Below, one piece after another: positions 62,844 through 64,000 of a stretch of DNA of 64,000 bases (its first letter is position 1; each line of letters starts with the position of its first letter). The position numbers and the translations under genes are program-made. The DNA is taken from positions 9,428,001 through 9,492,000 of the forward strand of contig NZ_CP107841.1 of NCBI RefSeq assembly GCF_036346855.1, read 5' to 3'. This DNA is from Streptomyces europaeiscabiei (GTDB taxonomy: Bacteria > Actinomycetota > Actinomycetes > Streptomycetales > Streptomycetaceae). The notes beneath the pieces were generated by a model. It did not search any database, had not been told where the DNA came from, and saw only the letters and a program-made list of their open reading frames with translations.

Positions 62844-63452
62844 GTGAACGACGAAGAACTGCTGGCCCGGATGAGGGCCATCGACCCGGCGCGGACCTCT
62901 GATGCTCCCCAGCCCGACATCAACCGTCTCCTGGAGGCCACCATGACCGCCGACACCACAGTCCGCGCCTCCCCCCGCACGTCGGACCGCCCCCGCCGCC
63001 CCCTGCTGCTGGCCGCAGCAGCCGCCGCTGTGCTCACGGTGGGAGCCGGCATCACCTGGGGAGTCACGGCGACCCGCGGCACTCCTCCGGCCGCGGCCGC
63101 CCCGCTGGTCCTGACCGTTCAGCAGGACACAGGTGGCGGCCCGGCCACAGCGTGCGCCGAGCTCGACGTCACCACCCTGCGCCAGTACACGACCGCCTTC
63201 GAGGGCACCGCGACCTCCATCGACGGCGACCGGATCACTCTCCGAGTGGACCACTGGTACCGCGGCGAAGACGCCTCCACCGTCCGGCTCGACAACACCC
63301 ACGAGGGACAACCGGAGTCATACGGCCAGGAGTTCGTTGTCGGCCAGACCTACCTCGTCTACGCCAAGGACGGCAAGGTCCCGGTGTGCTACGGCGATGC
63401 CGAGGCCACCCCGAAGCTGCGGAGCCTCTACGACCGGGCGTTCGGGCAGTGA
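62844..63452 (+). CDS. single-pass membrane protein, anti-sigma/CU044_5270-like
   Basis: A 202-residue protein from GTG 62844 with GAAGGAG upstream. The N-terminal cytoplasmic part (MNDEELLARMRAIDPAR and then DINRLLEATM) resembles proteins that follow ECF sigma factors in Streptomyces; one membrane segment spans about residues 53-75, and the extracytoplasmic part has two Cys (near 107 and 190). No sigma-factor gene precedes it here, which is unusual, so it is either a solitary relative or lost its partner. Function unknown. Confidence 0.65.
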   Translation: MNDEELLARMRAIDPARTSDAPQPDINRLLEATMTADTTVRASPRTSDRPRRPLLLAAAAAAVLTVGAGITWGVTATRGTPPAAAAPLVLTVQQDTGGGPATACAELDVTTLRQYTTAFEGTATSIDGDRITLRVDHWYRGEDASTVRLDNTHEGQPESYGQEFVVGQTYLVYAKDGKVPVCYGDAEATPKLRSLYDRAFGQ

Positions 63453-63664
63453 GCGCACAAGCTCGGCGGCTGTTCCGCCTCGCAAGGTCTGCCGTTGCCT
63501 CGTGGCGAGGTTCAGCGGGAGCCGGTCGGTAAACGCGTCACCGCTCGCATCGCCCTGCCCGACGACCCGGGCGGGGACGCCACCGGACGCCGCCCCCGGT
63601 AGCAGCCGGCGCTCGCCCTCGGCCCCCGCCTTCGCTGACGGCCTGACGAGAAGCGGCGCGCTAC

Positions 63665-63853
63665 AGGGGGCGATGTCGGTGGGAGAGAGGTCGGGGCGGT
63701 GCGGTGCCTGCGTGCGGGGTGGCGCCACCGGCCGGAGGCGTCGCGGGCGACGTCGACGCCGACTTCCCCCGCCAGTTCGGGTTCCACCAGTGTGACGTTC
63801 AGCGTCTCCCGGCTGCCCCACCCGGCGGAGAACGGCCAGCCTGTCCACGGATG
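63665..63853 (-). pseudogene. C-terminal remnant of an ATP-dependent DNA ligase
   Basis: From 63853 the minus strand reads HPWTGWPFSAGWGSRETL then VEPELAGEVGVDVARD and ASGRWRHPARRHR, then after a frameshift RPDLSPTDI. This is the OB-fold C-terminus of Streptomyces ATP-dependent DNA ligases, where VEVxVDxARD and RWRHPxRxxRxRPDLSP are conserved. The rest of the ligase is absent within the window. The flanking sequence 63453-63664 and 63854-64000 holds no gene I can support. Confidence 0.72.
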
Positions 63854-64000
63854 ACCGCGCCGCCCAGCAGCGAGCAGGCCGGCGACCGCAGGAAAGTCGG
63901 CTTCTCGGTTCCTCGCTCGGTCCAGGGACGGCGTAGAGGCCGAGCCGGCCCGCCTCGGCGAAAGTTCGGCCTGAGGCGGCCGCGGTCGATCCGGCCGCGT

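Noticed and set aside
1..64000. tRNA, rRNA, CRISPR arrays, insertion sequences and attachment sites
   Set aside because: I looked for T-loop patterns, regular repeat-spacer units, transposase motifs and tRNA-linked direct repeats and saw none I could support; the fragments seen look like deletion products without element ends.

Overview
The window looks like chromosomal DNA of a Streptomyces or a close actinomycete. GC content is very high, codon third positions are strongly G/C, LacI, TetR, PucR and IclR regulators are abundant, and the propionyl-CoA carboxylase set includes the actinomycete-type epsilon subunit. No rRNA, tRNA, CRISPR array or intact transposase was seen. The mix of accessory catabolic genes and many gene fragments suggests a chromosome-arm (accessory) region.

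Layout: (1) 1-13904 is a carbohydrate-use region: a CUT1 sugar ABC operon with a Gfo/Idh oxidoreductase and a DUF6807/PmoA-like protein, a divergent LacI regulator over a 22-base inverted-repeat operator pair, a cupin, an SGNH hydrolase, a secreted beta-helix protein, and two more LacI regulators. A duplicated promoter/operator cassette brackets the remnant of a GH59-like glycosidase. (2) 13905-24317 is a degenerate stretch: an IclR remnant, a ribosome-inactivating-protein-like gene, a GT4 glycosyltransferase with a polytopic membrane partner, a large Xre-STAND-WD40 ATPase, a wrecked mraY copy, and fragments of a flavin monooxygenase and an enolase-superfamily enzyme. (3) 24318-30869 is a propionyl-CoA to succinyl-CoA module: split acyl-CoA carboxylase plus two-subunit methylmalonyl-CoA mutase, with a divergent TetR regulator. 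(4) 31478-38977 is a PucR regulator facing an overlapping three-gene GABA-type operon (aminotransferase, FAD/Fe-S dehydrogenase, semialdehyde dehydrogenase). (5) 39108-40938 holds two tandem IclR paralogues that share a 134-base identical block and similar double-palindrome operators. (6) 41215-56359 is a long catabolic operon: FAD amine oxidase, two AstE/AspA-family deacylases, a polyamine-type ABC importer, class III aminotransferase, aldehyde dehydrogenase, aldo/keto reductase, HAD hydrolase and a second FAD oxidase, closed by a strong hairpin and followed by aspartate ammonia-lyase and a cupin. (7) 56595-64000 holds a headless second copy of the STAND-WD40 gene, two alpha/beta hydrolases, a possible anti-sigma-like membrane protein and an ATP-dependent DNA ligase remnant.

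The most interesting unit is region 6 with its two IclR regulators. The genes can be read as import of an acylated or N-substituted amine, deacylation and oxidative deamination, transamination and oxidation to a carboxylate, with products entering central metabolism through aspartate/fumarate or through the neighbouring GABA/succinate-semialdehyde operon. The substrate is not known from the sequence. Other notable items are the RIP-like protein, whose stop codon falls close to where the family keeps its active-site Trp, and the inverted pair of STAND-WD40 genes flanking about 37 kb.
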